Source: Membranipora membranacea
Lineage: Eukaryota > Bryozoa > Gymnolaemata > Cheilostomatida > Membraniporidae
Length of the DNA: 64,000 nt
Assembly (NCBI GenBank): GCA_914767715.1
Contig: OU612067.1
Span: 10,852,001-10,916,000 of the forward strand
Reading direction: 5' to 3'
Part shown: positions 25,560-37,230 of the stretch, piece after piece
How positions within the stretch are numbered: the stretch's first letter is position 1
Layout of the letters: every line of letters begins with the position of its first letter
Notes under the pieces: generated by a model
What the model was told of the DNA's origin: nothing
Database searches by the model: none
The model's input: only the letters and a program-made list of their open reading frames with translations
Position numbers and translations under genes: made by a program

Positions 25560-27395
25560 TTTGAACTATAAATTAAGTGCTAGGGTGACTAGGGAAAATA
25601 TTGAAAATTTTTTGACTTGGCAAATAGGTAAATATTTTCCTAAAACATCCTAAGTCTTTAATTTCTCATGATGAACATTGATCCTAATAGGTTATCTAGA
25701 GATAACAGTGAAATTTTTGAACAACTCATCTTTGATGAAAGACCCTTGAGACAGAATTGTAATTTTCCAAAACAAAGAATTCACAACCTTACATATTTGT
25801 CGGTCAGTCTCATTGATCATGGTTTTCCGAAAGGGGCAGTTTTAAATCACTTTTCTGTCCTCATAGTCTCGTAGAACTGCGATGTTCATTGATCTCTTTT
25901 ATGAGTGAAGCTGGGGTGTAAAAAATACTTTATTTCCATTTGGTCGATAGACGAATTTCCCTCCCTCTGGTTTTTATTAGCCTTTTCCCCTTCTATATAG
26001 ACCAACTCCACCATTAGAGGTTCAGTTTACCTATTTTCTGCTGTGTTTGAGGAATTGCCTTGTTAAATGTTGGTTGTGCCCGCATGACACAATGAATTTC
26101 AAGTGATATAGGAACAATTGCAGCTCTTCCTGACAACACTGCAACACAGGACTTCCTGCTCCATATGCAACAGACTGCATACACGACTGTGCCTGTCCAT
26201 GATTTGGGAACGGTTGCAAAGACGGTCTGCGCTAAATGGGTATGGTCGGATGGATAAATAATATAATGTAAGGGAAGGGCATGACATGCGAGTGAAGATG
26301 GATGAACATAGAACAGAAAATATCCAATGTTGCTCGATAAGCGGACAACATCCAAGAATGGACGAGAAAAGGCATGAATTCCGCCAATTAAACCACAGTT
26401 AGTCCTTAAATTCTTTAGCCTGCATTAAATACCTTTCGCAGATCTCTGAACAAATTGGCCTCTCAACATACTCTATTTCTTATCAAACTAGCTGGCCAAT
26501 ATTTTTTCTCTCACATCTAGCACCTTTACTGGTGGTGCAGTCTATGCTCTGTTGCTGAATTTAGCAAGTGATTCAAACAGGTTGAAAGAAACACCAAGCT
26601 GACCAACAACAACATTTGGTCTATTCCATTTGCAGCCATATTTGAGAGCCAGCCCTATTTTGTAAAAAACAGGCAACCATATGGCTCACTGAAAATCCTC
26701 ATTCCATAATATTGATTGAGCTAGTGCAATGAGAAAAAACTGAATGGTTGTTTTTTTTTCTCAGTTTAATTACAGGTCAGCAGCAATAATTTTCAATCTA
26801 TTTTCAGGTTTTTGTAGAGAACCTGACTATACATAGTAGTGCAACCATTTGATTTCATAATATTTAATAACTGTAATTTTGGACTGTGTGTAGTTATCTT
26901 AGCTGTGCGCAGAGTGTTTGTTGATGTTCCGTGCCCAAACAAAGCTTGTCAAAAATGTCATAAATTCACATCGACTGTGAGGTCTGAATTCTGACGAAAC
27001 AAAAGAATGATGTCCGTTTATTTAATATGTTTATTTTTGACATAATTCAACAGTCACCTGCATTCAAAGTATTTGACTGAATATGAAAAAATGCGAAAAC
27101 GTGTGTACCATTTCAGAGAAATGCCAGAATCAAAATTGAACAATCGATATGTATATAGCTACTTTACTTCACTGGGACGCATTGTGATTGTGAAGTTTAC
27201 TTTAAAACAGATGAATAGATCTCATTTTTGTCCTCACAATAATGCTGCAACCATTAATTTTTTTGAAAGGATTTTCAGGACATTTCATGTTTTGAAACTG
27301 ATACACTTTCAGAAAAGTAGAAAAGAAAATAAACAGTTTAATGCCATATTAAAAGATGAAACAGTTCATTCGGTCTATAGTATAGTAGGCGTGAG
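25560..27395. other. Intergenic, nothing recognised
   Basis: Only short open frames without splice-site or family support are present. The plus-strand frame at 27073-27399 overlaps the 3' flank of the inverted Cys-finger paralogue and is treated as chance. Confidence 0.5.
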
Positions 27396-27399
27396 ATAA

Positions 27400-29110
27400 T
27401 GTGTCAGTTACACTTTCTAACAGGACATCCAACCTGGCAGCATTCAGGATGAATAAGTACTCCACAACAGTTAGCTTTCATACATCTGTTTCCACTATAA
27501 ATGGTTCGGAGCAGACGGGACAGGTCACCGACGACTGTAAGGAAACAAATAGATTGTTTGGCCGTTGGACAAAACAGAAAAGCTGAGCCATTGCATCTTG
27601 CTCACTCTATTCAGCCATGCTGCCACCAGAACCCAAGTTTCCGTAGCAAAAATAAACTGTTTTGTAACACAGTGATTTAATCTGAAGCTGGATAAATTGT
27701 ATAGGAAGTGAGCTTATAAAAGAATGGTTATAACTCTGAATCTGGGCTATCAGCAGCAAACTTCCAACAAAACATTGGAAGCAACTCAAGTTCTATCACC
27801 AATGATATTCAAAACGCTACTTAGTTTGCAGAACATAACTGTAAAATGCTATAATTCACTAGAACCCATATTACCAGAAAAAGGTTGACTTACATTTGCT
27901 ATGCAAGGGCTGTTCCTCGTTGAGCCTCCAGAACCCCCGCTACAATAGAAGCATAATCTATGCCTATGATTGGTAATGTTTTCCGAGATGTACTATTCAG
28001 ATCATGAAAATTCAGTTGAATCTGGGTAGATGTGAAATATACCACACATATTTAGGCTTGCTCAGGAACTTAACATCGCAAGAGCAATTACTGGGAAACC
28101 ACGATTATATGTAGTGTTATGGTTTGCTTATCGAAAACTTAAATTGAAATAATCAAAACAAGGTGCAATTGTGTAATAATCCACACATTCTTTACGCTGG
28201 CCCAGGAAATCATCATCACAAGTGATATGGATGGACATATACGAATATGTGTTTAGTCAATGAGTAATCAAGCCTTGTACCTACCCAATTGTGCACCCAT
28301 TATTTGTGGTGCATCCATACTGGTATGTGTCATGCTTTGAATTATCACCGCCCATCTTGTTGTTCAAATTAGGACAATCTACAAACATAATAACAAATAC
28401 CAAACATCGTTTATGATACAAACTATACAATAAAGGAACTACAATATTAACATAAAAATAATAATGAATTTTTTCTCATTTCCACCAATAAAAACTTTTG
28501 AAAGGAAAACAAAAGGGAAGTGCAAATTTTAATATTGATAAACAGACTGCCAATAATACTTTTATCATAATAATTATGGACCCTATCATCCTTACCAGAG
28601 TAGATACTGTTGCCAGGTTGTAATGAATCTTCTTAGAGATGATCGAGTAGGACACCGGCTGAGTTGTGGTGACTCTCACTTGAATGCATACCATTTATAT
28701 AGATATGTTGCCAAATTCCCTTTTGGTCATCGGGATTGTGGGATATATTGTTGAGTCATCATGAACTAAATCAGGGATTCCCATGCCAATAAAAAACACC
28801 TTTAGTGAAACTTCAAATTTAGTGTCATCATAGATATTAGAAACACAGTTGTGATTTTTTTATAAGAAATGTAATCATCACTGATTTGGCCCTCTTAGCT
28901 ATTTGCTTGATGACTTCCACTGCCTTTGTGGAGTGGCTATCAAGTTGCCGGATGCCGATGTAAACTCCTCTAAAAAAGCTACTTGGCCTCTTAATGCTGC
29001 TTAATCACATCCTTGTAAGATTGATATGATATTGCATGGTTTGATATTTTTATCCATACAACACTCGTTCCAATGGGGATGGTTATGATGGAAACTCCTG
29101 ATCTTTCAGC
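27400..29110 (-). repeat. Inverted segmental duplication, left copy
   Basis: On the minus strand this segment runs collinear with 46085-47620 on the plus strand. It includes the gene copy, introns, TATA region and about 400 nt of upstream flank (for instance the block around 'ccattggaacgagtgttgta' reappears near 46123). The copies differ by substitutions and small indels, so the event is not recent. Confidence 0.75.
27404..28355 (-). pseudogene. Frameshifted inverted paralogue of the myristoylation-motif Cys-finger gene
   Basis: Three exons match the intact plus-strand gene at 46808-47605: 28285-28355 (start MGGDNSKH, same 71-nt length), 27894-27939 (one codon longer) and 27404-27534. Exon 3 starts SSVTCPVC as expected. 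One base is missing shortly after the CPVC pair relative to the intact copy, so the frame hits a stop at 27478-27480. The rest of the Cys-rich part is still recognisable in another frame down to the matching stop at 27404. The acceptor before exon 1 is also changed (TTTGTAG to AATTTGA). A 57-aa truncated product is conceivable, but decay is more likely. A TATA box (TATATAAAT, 28693-28702) and the 5' UTR donor at 28596 are still present. Confidence 0.7.
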
Positions 29111-29158
29111 CACTATAGACAGAGGAATCAATCTCCGGTCTTGTATGCACCTTATTTG

Positions 29159-29300
29159 ATCGCTTCTCAGCCTATTGGCTGTTTCAGTTTCTGGCAGCTT
29201 GCTGCACACTTATGATTAGGAGGTCCACCATGGCCTCACCTCTAGGATGCATTTTAGTTTTATAGGATGTATCATACTCTCAGTACGATGACTTCGGGCA
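29159..29300 (+). repeat. U2 snRNA-derived SINE, copy 1
   Basis: The head reads ATCGCTTCTCAGCCTATTGG then CT, matching the first 22 nt of U2 snRNA (ATCGCTTCTCGGCC...GGCT). It then jumps by an apparent deletion to 'gtttcagtttctggcagc'. The tail ('ggcctcacctctaggatgca', then 'tttagttttataggatgtatca') is shared with copies at 58589 and 61679. It is not an intact U2 gene: the Sm site and 3' stem-loops are absent. Confidence 0.6.
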
Positions 29301-30374
29301 AATTGCGTCCCTCTTTAGGGGCAGCCCACCCTCTGTTGTGTCATAAACAGGGGGCATGCGCCTTATTTGCGCCTTTTACATTGCATTTGCATGATGTTGT
29401 CAGATTCTGAGATATGACAAGGATTTTGTAGAGAGCAATATTCAGACTTGTGATTTGCCAACTCTGACATAACTTTACAGAATATTGAGACATATATTTG
29501 TCTCTGCAGAATCATAGGTGTTGAATCAATCCCAATAATCTTAGTTCTTCAAATTGGAAAATACTGGTAAGTCATCATTCGGTAATATTTTGGTCAACGA
29601 GGAATGCTGGTTTTGGTATCTTATAACATTGAACTAGTGTAATTGCATTCATTTGTGGAGGGCATAGTCCCCGTTGCTGTAATACAAGGGTACTTTACAT
29701 CACTAAACTATCCTGCAGGCAAAATGGCACCATACCAGAGATAAGTAAGAATTCTCACCTTCTATGTCTGAGATGATAGAAGGTCAATACTTCTAGGTAA
29801 GAGAAAACTAACACAATAAAATTTTTATACTGATTGTGTCCTACGAGAGGCCATATCATTTCTATCCCTGTATTTTTTAAATATCGGTTACTTTTAACAT
29901 AGGACAATTCAATTGTTCCATCAAAATGACTGCAGGAAAAAACTTCAAATCTACTTTGCGCCAAAGCTTACGCAGTCCTAAGCTTCTACTGTCCCTTTAT
30001 CTATATATAAGCAGGCAGAATATGGGCCAGCTCAGAATTGACCAATCAGGTGTCACCTGAAAAAAATAGCACTGTACAGCCATTGTAGTAATAATAAGAA
30101 TAGCTGTGACTGGAGTTAAATGAACCAATCACACAAAAGCAAGTATTTTCTGCTGCACTGCACTCAAACAAGAAGAAAGAAAATAGCAGACGGGTGTTTT
30201 GGAGATGGTTTGATGGTTTGTAGTACCTAGAAAAGATAGAGTCAGGTAAATCACATTGCATCTACCTAGATAGGAGTAGCACTTGCTCTCCAAGATATCG
30301 AAATTTCATAATTGCTTTAGTATCCTTTGTTTTAGGTTATTGAAGACATATGACCCATGCTTTCTTTCTCTTAG

Positions 30375-31447
30375 CCTGTCTCAACCAGAGGGGTAACTGT
30401 CTACAGACAGTGCCCTGCCCCTTGTCTGTGTATTTCAATAAGAATGGGTTTGATAGGTACAGATAGGAATGAATGATATTTGGCCATATATTTCAGGTTA
30501 CTACAGCAATGCACTGACCCTACCGGTTATACAATAATAATAAACCAACTAGAGAGGATTCTGATAAACTTACAGAAGGTTATAGGTTGTAGTGAGCAAA
30601 TGCTACAAATTTACAATCCATCAAGTCAGCCTGTGTAATCATTGCTCAACGTTAATATGTACAATGGCCCTGATTATTCACACCTAATTTTGGAATGTTA
30701 TAGGGGATTGAATTGGTTAAAGGCTGTCGTGAGGCAAGACCTAGTCAACACATACCTGAATGGAATGCTCAGTAGAAGGCATATTGCGCTCAACATTTTG
30801 AGGCTGGAGACTATACCCGCTGCAAGCCGTAAGTTTTTCACATCAACAACCCAAAACGATCTTAGGAATATCAACCCATTACTTTTGAAGGGCTAATTTA
30901 TGAATTGAAGCACAGAGGTCGGCTATGCAACATTTAACTTTACTTAACTTAAGTTAAGTTAAAATTTAGTTTGTCTCCATAACCACAAGTTCTTATTGTG
31001 ATAAATCCAATTTGTGTTTTAATGGCTTTAATCTTACTCAAACCAATATATGACGTCTCTTTTGCAGGCTGCACAACAGAAATATCCTGAGCAAGCAAGC
31101 AGTACCTCAACTCAACTCTACCTCAGGGGGAACTCTCTCGCTAGTCTAATAGGGGGAAATTCTTTGCCTCTAGATCGTGGTGCACTTACATATGTATCAG
31201 CCAGCTTTCTACATTTCTCATTGCGCTTGATTCTCTTTCATCTGCCACTCTTTCCAATGTGAGCAGTAATTGCAACATAAGAGATCTTGTCATGGACTCT
31301 ATACTGCACTCTGACAAGGCTCACAACCAGTGGCTCACAGTAGATTGTAACATACCAAGTTCTGAAGCCTTTGATCTATTTCATAAGGTAGTGCAAAAGT
31401 TTTCCAGAGTGAGGTGTGTGGCATTTATAAATAGATGTAAACAATAA
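30375..31447 (+). CDS. Exons of an unidentified gene (fragmentary model)
   Basis: Three segments join in one phase with good splice sites: 30375-30456 (CLNQRGNCLQTVPC...), 30497-30634 (LLQQCTDPTGYT...) and 30704-30828 (GLNWLKAVVRQDLV...). Two more open segments follow but do not fit the phase of these: 31068-31193, containing LYLRGNSLASLIGG, and about 31267-31447, containing NCNIRDLVMDSIL and ending in a stop. The WL...L..YL pattern recalls a RUN-domain helix, and LYLRGNSLAS recalls the LFRGNSLAS block of RasGAP domains. Both resemblances are short and may be chance. It may be a gene with missed exons or a decaying gene. Confidence 0.35.
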
Positions 31448-31716
31448 ATAGACAGCAATAAGAAAAAAAATCCTTCTACCAGTTTTTAGAGTTTACAATA
31501 AAAGAATCAAGCTGATCTTGTGGTTTCAGGAAAATCTGTATCTAATTTTTTCTAAGTCTCTTTTATGTAATTTTACTTCTGCAATTTTATTCAAATACTA
31601 TTGCTATGTAATACTTTACATTCTCAGCCCAACAATGGTTAACAAAAACTCATGACTCATTTCCTTTGTCAACTTCCTTTCTCCATTGGCTCTTCAGAGA
31701 TCACCATAGTGTCTTT

Positions 31717-31925
31717 TTAAAGTTTAGTGTAGTTCCCTTTGGATATAGTACATTCAGCCTCTTGTGTCACTGTCAGTATCTTGGCTGTATTTAGAAACTC
31801 GCTCATAGTTGGAGCATTGTTACTGCCAGTTTTGGCTCTTTGGCGACCAAAGTACTGCTCCAAGCTATCTTGACAAAGCGTTTTCTCAGTCAAAAACTCC
31901 TTAGTGAGCGCTAAGAAGGAGTGAC
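31717..31925 (-). pseudogene. C-terminal fragment of a P-element/THAP9-like transposase
   Basis: The open segment encodes about 69 residues with LCQDSLEQYFGRQRAKTGSN followed by NAPT...FL. The pattern 'QD-LE-FFG/YFG-xR-...G-NNxPT' is typical of the C-terminal end of P-element and THAP9-type transposases. It has a good acceptor (31926) and a stop at 31717. The upstream catalytic parts were not found. It joins in phase with the open segment 32168-32294 (phase 1), so it may be a remnant exon of the transposon or part of a host gene that captured it. Confidence 0.5.
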
Positions 31926-32167
31926 CTGTAGGAATATTATAATGACGTAATGATAGCTCACACTTAAGCTTGGTTATTTGAGGTGGGAGTCTATAATAAA
32001 GTAAAGATGTTGAGCTAGACTTGAATTTAGCCTAATATAGTATGTGCTAAGGATACAGCCGGCTAGGTGAGAAGAAGTATGTGCTAAATGGCATTCTATG
32101 TAGATCTTGATTTCCACAATCTTGATCAATATCACAGATTTTGCATCACATTGTAAAGTGTACTTAC

Positions 32168-32294
32168 AAGTGATTCTCCAGCTGATTCTTGTCTGAATGC
32201 AAAGCGGACATTTTGACCTATCTGCATCCGTGATGTCGACACCATTTACTTCGCCCTCCAATTGAGTTAGCCAGTCAAGAAAGTCTTCGATGAA
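32168..32294 (-). other. Exon-like open segment, family unknown
   Basis: Bounded by an acceptor after 'gatgttacag' and a GTAAGT donor. It encodes FIEDFLDWLTQLEGEVNG then a KCPLC pair. It fits the phase of the transposase-like segment at 31717-31925 but not that of the segment at 32717-32898. Coding status is inferred only from splice sites and composition. Confidence 0.35.
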
Positions 32295-32353
32295 CTGTAA
32301 CATCAGAGAAATACTGTGATATATGTATTCAAGCTATGATTTAGATTTCTAAT

Positions 32354-32604
32354 CAGGGGGGGGTCTTTCAATTAGAGAGAGCGATCCTTTACTAAAGCAA
32401 GTTATCACTATTACATCGCTCCAAAATTATCACTCACTTGGTCTTTCAATTAGACAAAATCGCTCTCAAATCGTTCACTCTGAATGTATATAGTTCCATC
32501 AAGTGAGAGAGCGATCTGAAAGTGAGAGCCTAGCAGGTATCACTCACTCAGGGAGTGAGCGATCAAATTGTGATTTTGGCTGTTTCTAATTGAAAGACCC
32601 CCTG
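32354..32604. mobile_element. 251-bp MITE
   Basis: Starts CAGGGGGGGGTCTTTCAATT and ends with the inverse AATTGAAAGACCCCCTG. The TIR motif 'ggtctttcaattaga' also recurs internally near 32441, and 'gagagcgatc' and 'gagtgagcgatc' repeats fill the body. No ORF. The short internal repeats suggest a non-autonomous element. Confidence 0.8.
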
Positions 32605-32716
32605 TATAACTTTAAAGCGCTTGTTGGATTTCCATGCCTGAGAAAAACCTGGCGTGTCGATAAAAAACATTGAAATATTTGATTAGTCTGTCATATTTGT
32701 AAGAAATAATTCCTAC

Positions 32717-32898
32717 CTTGAATCGCTAATCTGTAGGAGATTCTATGCGGCATCTTGTACTTGTTTCTTGAGTTCCATCCCTCAGACCTGTATCGGATGT
32801 TCAGTACATCGAAATCATCATTGGAAATCTGTATTAATTCTATGGTAGCCGAATATCTCACCGCATTCTCGAGTTCATTTGCAACAGATCCAGAGTGC
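32717..32898 (-). other. Exon-like open segment, family unknown
   Basis: Follows 'tttctctctag' and ends at a GTAGGA donor. It encodes NELENAVRYSATIELIQISN and further residues without stops. The phase does not fit the next segment at 32168-32294, so an exon is missing, the locus is decaying, or it is not coding. Confidence 0.3.
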
Positions 32899-33009
32899 CT
32901 AGAGAGAAATAAGGAATAAAATTTATTAGAGTCTTCTTTTCTGGTCATGTGCAGCTCTAGACTATGCTTCCAATCACAGGCCATCTGTATTTGGTGCAAG
33001 TCCAGTGGT

Positions 33010-33165
33010 TGAATGCCCGAGTGGTCAAGGCCTAAACAACGATTCAACAATGATTCATCTGTACTACAGAAAGTTGTGCTTCCAACCTCTCTGTTCCAGC
33101 AGACTGGTTGTGACGGAATTACACCGTGAGAGTCCCTCCTCTTAATAAATCAAAAATAACTCCAC
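33010..33165 (+). repeat. tRNA-Leu/Ser-like SINE
   Basis: 'gaatgcccgagtggtcaagg' matches the A-box/D-arm of class II tRNAs. The following 100 nt end in 'gagagtccctcctctt', resembling the 'gaggtcccctg' block of other SINE tails here. Confidence 0.45.
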
Positions 33166-33479
33166 ACTTTTCATCTTTCTTACTACTATGGTACTATGGT
33201 ATTAGCATGTACTTCTTGCCTAAATAACTGAAACTGAAACAAACAACATTGCACTCACATCAACTCATCCAACTCCTTGCTCACATTGTTGTAGTTAGAA
33301 TCAGATTGTCTTTATAGTTAAATTTTCTATAGATAACATACACCAGATTTGCTAAGCGAGTCATATTTTGCCATTAGTTAGTGTACAGTGCTATTTTTTC
33401 AGGTCATAATATAGTACACGCCCAGACCACGCCCCAGTTTCGAAGCTCTATTGATATATTAGCTCTGCTTTGCGCCTAA

Positions 33480-35640
33480 CCCTGTAATTGTGCAAAAATT
33501 TTAATGGCATCTGAGACCTGATTGGTGCTTTGAAATGGCACCATGTCGATTGCTCGGTCACATTTGGGTAAGTTCATAGTTACAAAGATGAACACTCTGG
33601 GTTGTAAGCTTCAAAACTAACCTGAATTGCTTAATATTTTGATGTGTGAAGATAACATGAATGACCAGCTGGATTTGTTAGAAATTCTCGGATATTGTTC
33701 AATCTAAAACTTCCCAATGACAATCGTGAGAACGACTGAAATATGGTCAACAAAATCCCTGAAAATTTCCACATCTCATAACAGGAAGTGACCATCTTAT
33801 GTTTATCTGAGATAACTTTGAGGTTCATTGCAATTATTTTGGCACCCAATGGTACTGTCGCATGATACAGGTTTTTTATTAATGTTTCCATTGCTCATCA
33901 TTTAGATAAAAAATCCATTAAAGTCAGTATTTGCTAAGATATCATCACGTGAAACTTAAAAGAAAACTGTGCTTGTAAAAACAAAATGGTTGTTTCGGAA
34001 TTCTCTGGATATTATATGAGTCAACATTTTGTTCAAAAGGGCTTGGGTTTTTACAGAACGATGAGAATAAATTTGATGAGAGAATGCACAGGGACAAACT
34101 GATGAAGCATCATCATCATATCTGGTTTGCTTTTTTATTCTTTGTACACTTTTAACTAGCCTCCCAAACACCTTTCATTATAACATTATTACACGCAGAC
34201 CCATCCATTCGTAATCTATCTATCTTAATCCTTTTGTTGTCTAGGTTTCTATTTTGTTTCCCAGAAGATTTCAAATGCTTGCTGCGGTGGTGTCACTTCA
34301 GGTAAGCATAGAAGGTGACCTAGCCATTTCATCCACCTCTCCTTAATCATGTCACTCGATGGTGTTGCTATCATCACCCTACTTAGTTATGGGTGCGGTC
34401 ATTTTTTGGGGTTTATAACATTAAGCTACTCCTGCGATATCATGCATTCAGTGTACCACCCATCGTGTTATAAGTTTTCAACAACTTTGTGTTAGATAGG
34501 AAGACAATCACGACCAAGGTTGTGAAATTTTTCAATGGTTTCAAGGCGTTTTCTCTAAAAAATTGTTCTCTAGATTTCCCATTTGCAAGTTTGAGTCACT
34601 ATATACCTTAGAGTGGTCATTGTCCACTAAAATAGCATCAGTTGTGGTCCTACTTGATTATTGCATTAATCCATGAAGCCTTTTTTACAAGCTTTGATCG
34701 GTACTTCCCACCTAACCGAACAAAGCTTTTCAAGACAGACTAAAATCCATGAAGTAACAAAGTATGGCTGTGCATGGCTAGTGCTTTCATCATTGACCGA
34801 ACTGGGAATGCAAATTTAATTTTTCCCTTTCTTATAATCCATATGATTACAGTAAAAAAAATCGGTGCTCTTCAGGTATTTCCAATCGTAAGTGAGATTC
34901 AATGTCAATTTAATAAATTGTTTGGCAGAGATGGTACTTGCCATGTGTCAGATACTGTTAATCTGGTGCAATATTGACAAACAAATGAACACCATCACCA
35001 AGAAATTGTTAGAATCTTATCAATAGACAATGTAAGTTAGTGAAAAGGAGGTGGGAAGGCAATTTTGCAGAATTTAATCTATTCACTGCTAACGTGTCCT
35101 GTTTCCTGTTAGACAGGACGGTGTCAACAAATTCATACCTCAAACACATTATCTCAATTTTCAAGGCCAGGACTAGCTGGTCCTTGCCACTGATAGTTCT
35201 GACCTGCCATATTAGCTGCATACTCCTACAAAACTAAACTAAATTAACTGTATCTTAGATGTGTGCAGATAACACACCACTTGGCATTTTAAAAGAAAAC
35301 TGGATAACCAGATGGATGCTGCGGACATCCTTGTATATAATTTATTCATGAATCATCCCATATGACAACTATAATAACAACTAAATTAAATGATACACAA
35401 AATCCCTTGAGATTTCCACATCTCATAACAAAGAGTGAACATCTTATGTTTTGCTGAGCTAACTTTGAATATCATTATAATTTTATTGGCACCCAATGGT
35501 ACTGTTGCATGACACAGGATTACTTGGTGTTTCCATTGCTCATGCTTTTATTAATAAAAAATCCAGCTGATTAAATAGTTTGATGATGCCCTGTAAAGAT
35601 ATCATCACAATTGCAAAAATATCTGAAAGAAAACTGTGTT
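33480..35640 (+). repeat. Long direct repeat, left copy (upstream modules U plus spacer T)
   Basis: Three parts are seen: a U module (33480-34160), a spacer T (about 34145-35230) and a second U module (35230-35640). U modules share 'tttccacatctcataaca', 'ttggcacccaatggtactgt', 'gtttccattgctcat', 'aagatatcatcac' and 'aagaaaactgtg'. The same order U-T-U recurs at 36660-39927, where it leads directly into the Gln/Pro-rich gene. No coding sequence recognised in this copy. Confidence 0.7.
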
Positions 35641-36004
35641 TGTTGTATAAATGTGATGGTTGTTGTAGAATTTATTGTCTGTCTAGCCAAAGTGTTGGCT
35701 CTGATCGATTGGGGAGAGGGCCTATGCTAAGTCATCATAATATTTTCAGGAAAGTACCTTTGACCTTGGCCTTGCCTAACTATTGATAAATGTGAGATAT
35801 TGAATAAGTTGAAAATTTCAATTACCAATCCCTTAATCCTTAATCATTAAACAGATCAAGCCAGCCCAATAAGGTACTGCAATTTTTGAAACAGTAGGGT
35901 AATGCTAAAGTCAAGTGTTCTTTCTTGAAAGTACTGTATGACTTGTATGACTACGGAAGCATATCAATGGTTAGTACAAGTACTAGTACTAGTTAGTACT
36001 CTGT

Positions 36005-36515
36005 AGAGTCGGCCAAACTGTTAGGTGTGACAATCGATAGACGTCTGACTTTTGGTGAGCATATCGACAAAGTATGCTCAAACATGGATAGCCCATTGTA
36101 TGGTATGCGCGCTCTAAAACGCTTGGGTCTCAACCGTAAATGGCTCATAACATACTATACTGCAAATATCCGTTCTGCTCTAACCTATGCTTGTCCAGTC
36201 TGGTCGTCGCTAATATCTGACAATCTAATGGATAAGGTTGTACAAGTAGAACGAAAAGCTCTGAAGGTCATCTATCCCGATCTCAGCTATGACGCAGCTA
36301 TCTGTGAGTGTGGTATGCCACCTACCAAGCTATTCATGCAAGACCAATGCTCTAAGCTGATGTTACGAATCCGTAAACAAGACACCCACCAACTAAACAA
36401 GCTGATCATCAGAAAGGAGAGCAGAAGTACCCGTGTATCTCGTGACATTCATATGCCTGTTTGCAGGACTACAAAACTGCAAAATAGCTTCTTTTATAAT
36501 TTTTCTAAGGTGTTA
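36005..36515 (+). mobile_element. 5'-truncated LINE fragment, C-terminal end of reverse transcriptase ORF
   Basis: The frame reads AKLLGVTIDRRLTFGEHI, then YYTANIRSALTYACPVWSSL and VQVERKALKVIYP. This is the conserved 'LGV-ID--L-F--HI' and 'S-L-Y---VW---' region downstream of the RT domain in jockey/CR1-type LINEs. The stop is at 36516-36518. The 5' end is missing, as usual for LINE insertions. It separates the two long direct-repeat copies. Confidence 0.85.
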
Positions 36516-37230
36516 TAATGCCTTACTGTTTGTTCTTACTGACTTATATGTTTTTATTAGAGCCCTGTCTTTTTTTAATCTTGTAATTTCACTCCAGTGT
36601 ACCACCCACAAATGGTTTTAGGAGGAAAAAATAATAAAGCTCAACATCATGGCGCTAACACTAGATTTATCCATTTTTTTGCCCATGCATTAGAGTTGTA
36701 GCCTTCAAAACTAACATAAACCCACTATATATTAACATCACTACCTGCCATTTTAAAGGAAAACTGGATAACCAGATTGATGCTTCACAATTCCAAATTA
36801 TTTGAGCATACAAATACCCCCAATTATGGCTGTGAGAACTGAGAACAACTGAAACATGATCAACAACATAGCCAAATCCCACATCTCCTATCAATAAACT
36901 CATATGATCATTGCAACATTTTGGCTACCTCGGGTACTGTCGCATGATAAAGTTTACCTGCAGTTTCATTGCTCATCATTTCAATAAAAAAACATTAAAG
37001 TCAGTATTTGCGAAGATATCATCACTTTTGCTGTGAAATTTAAAAGAAAACTGTGCTTGTATAAACAAAATGGTTGTCTTGGAATTCACTGGATATTACG
37101 TGAGTCAACATTTTGATCAAAAGGGATTGGGTTTTTACAGAGCGATGAGAATTATTTTTATGAGAGTATGCATAGGGACAAACTGATGAAGCATCATCAT
37201 CATAGCTCGTTTGATTTTTCATTCTCTGCA

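Noticed and set aside
27073-27399. Plus-strand 108-codon open frame
   Set aside because: It overlaps the 3' flank of the inverted Cys-finger paralogue, lacks family similarity, and the matching region near 47.6 kb does not keep it.
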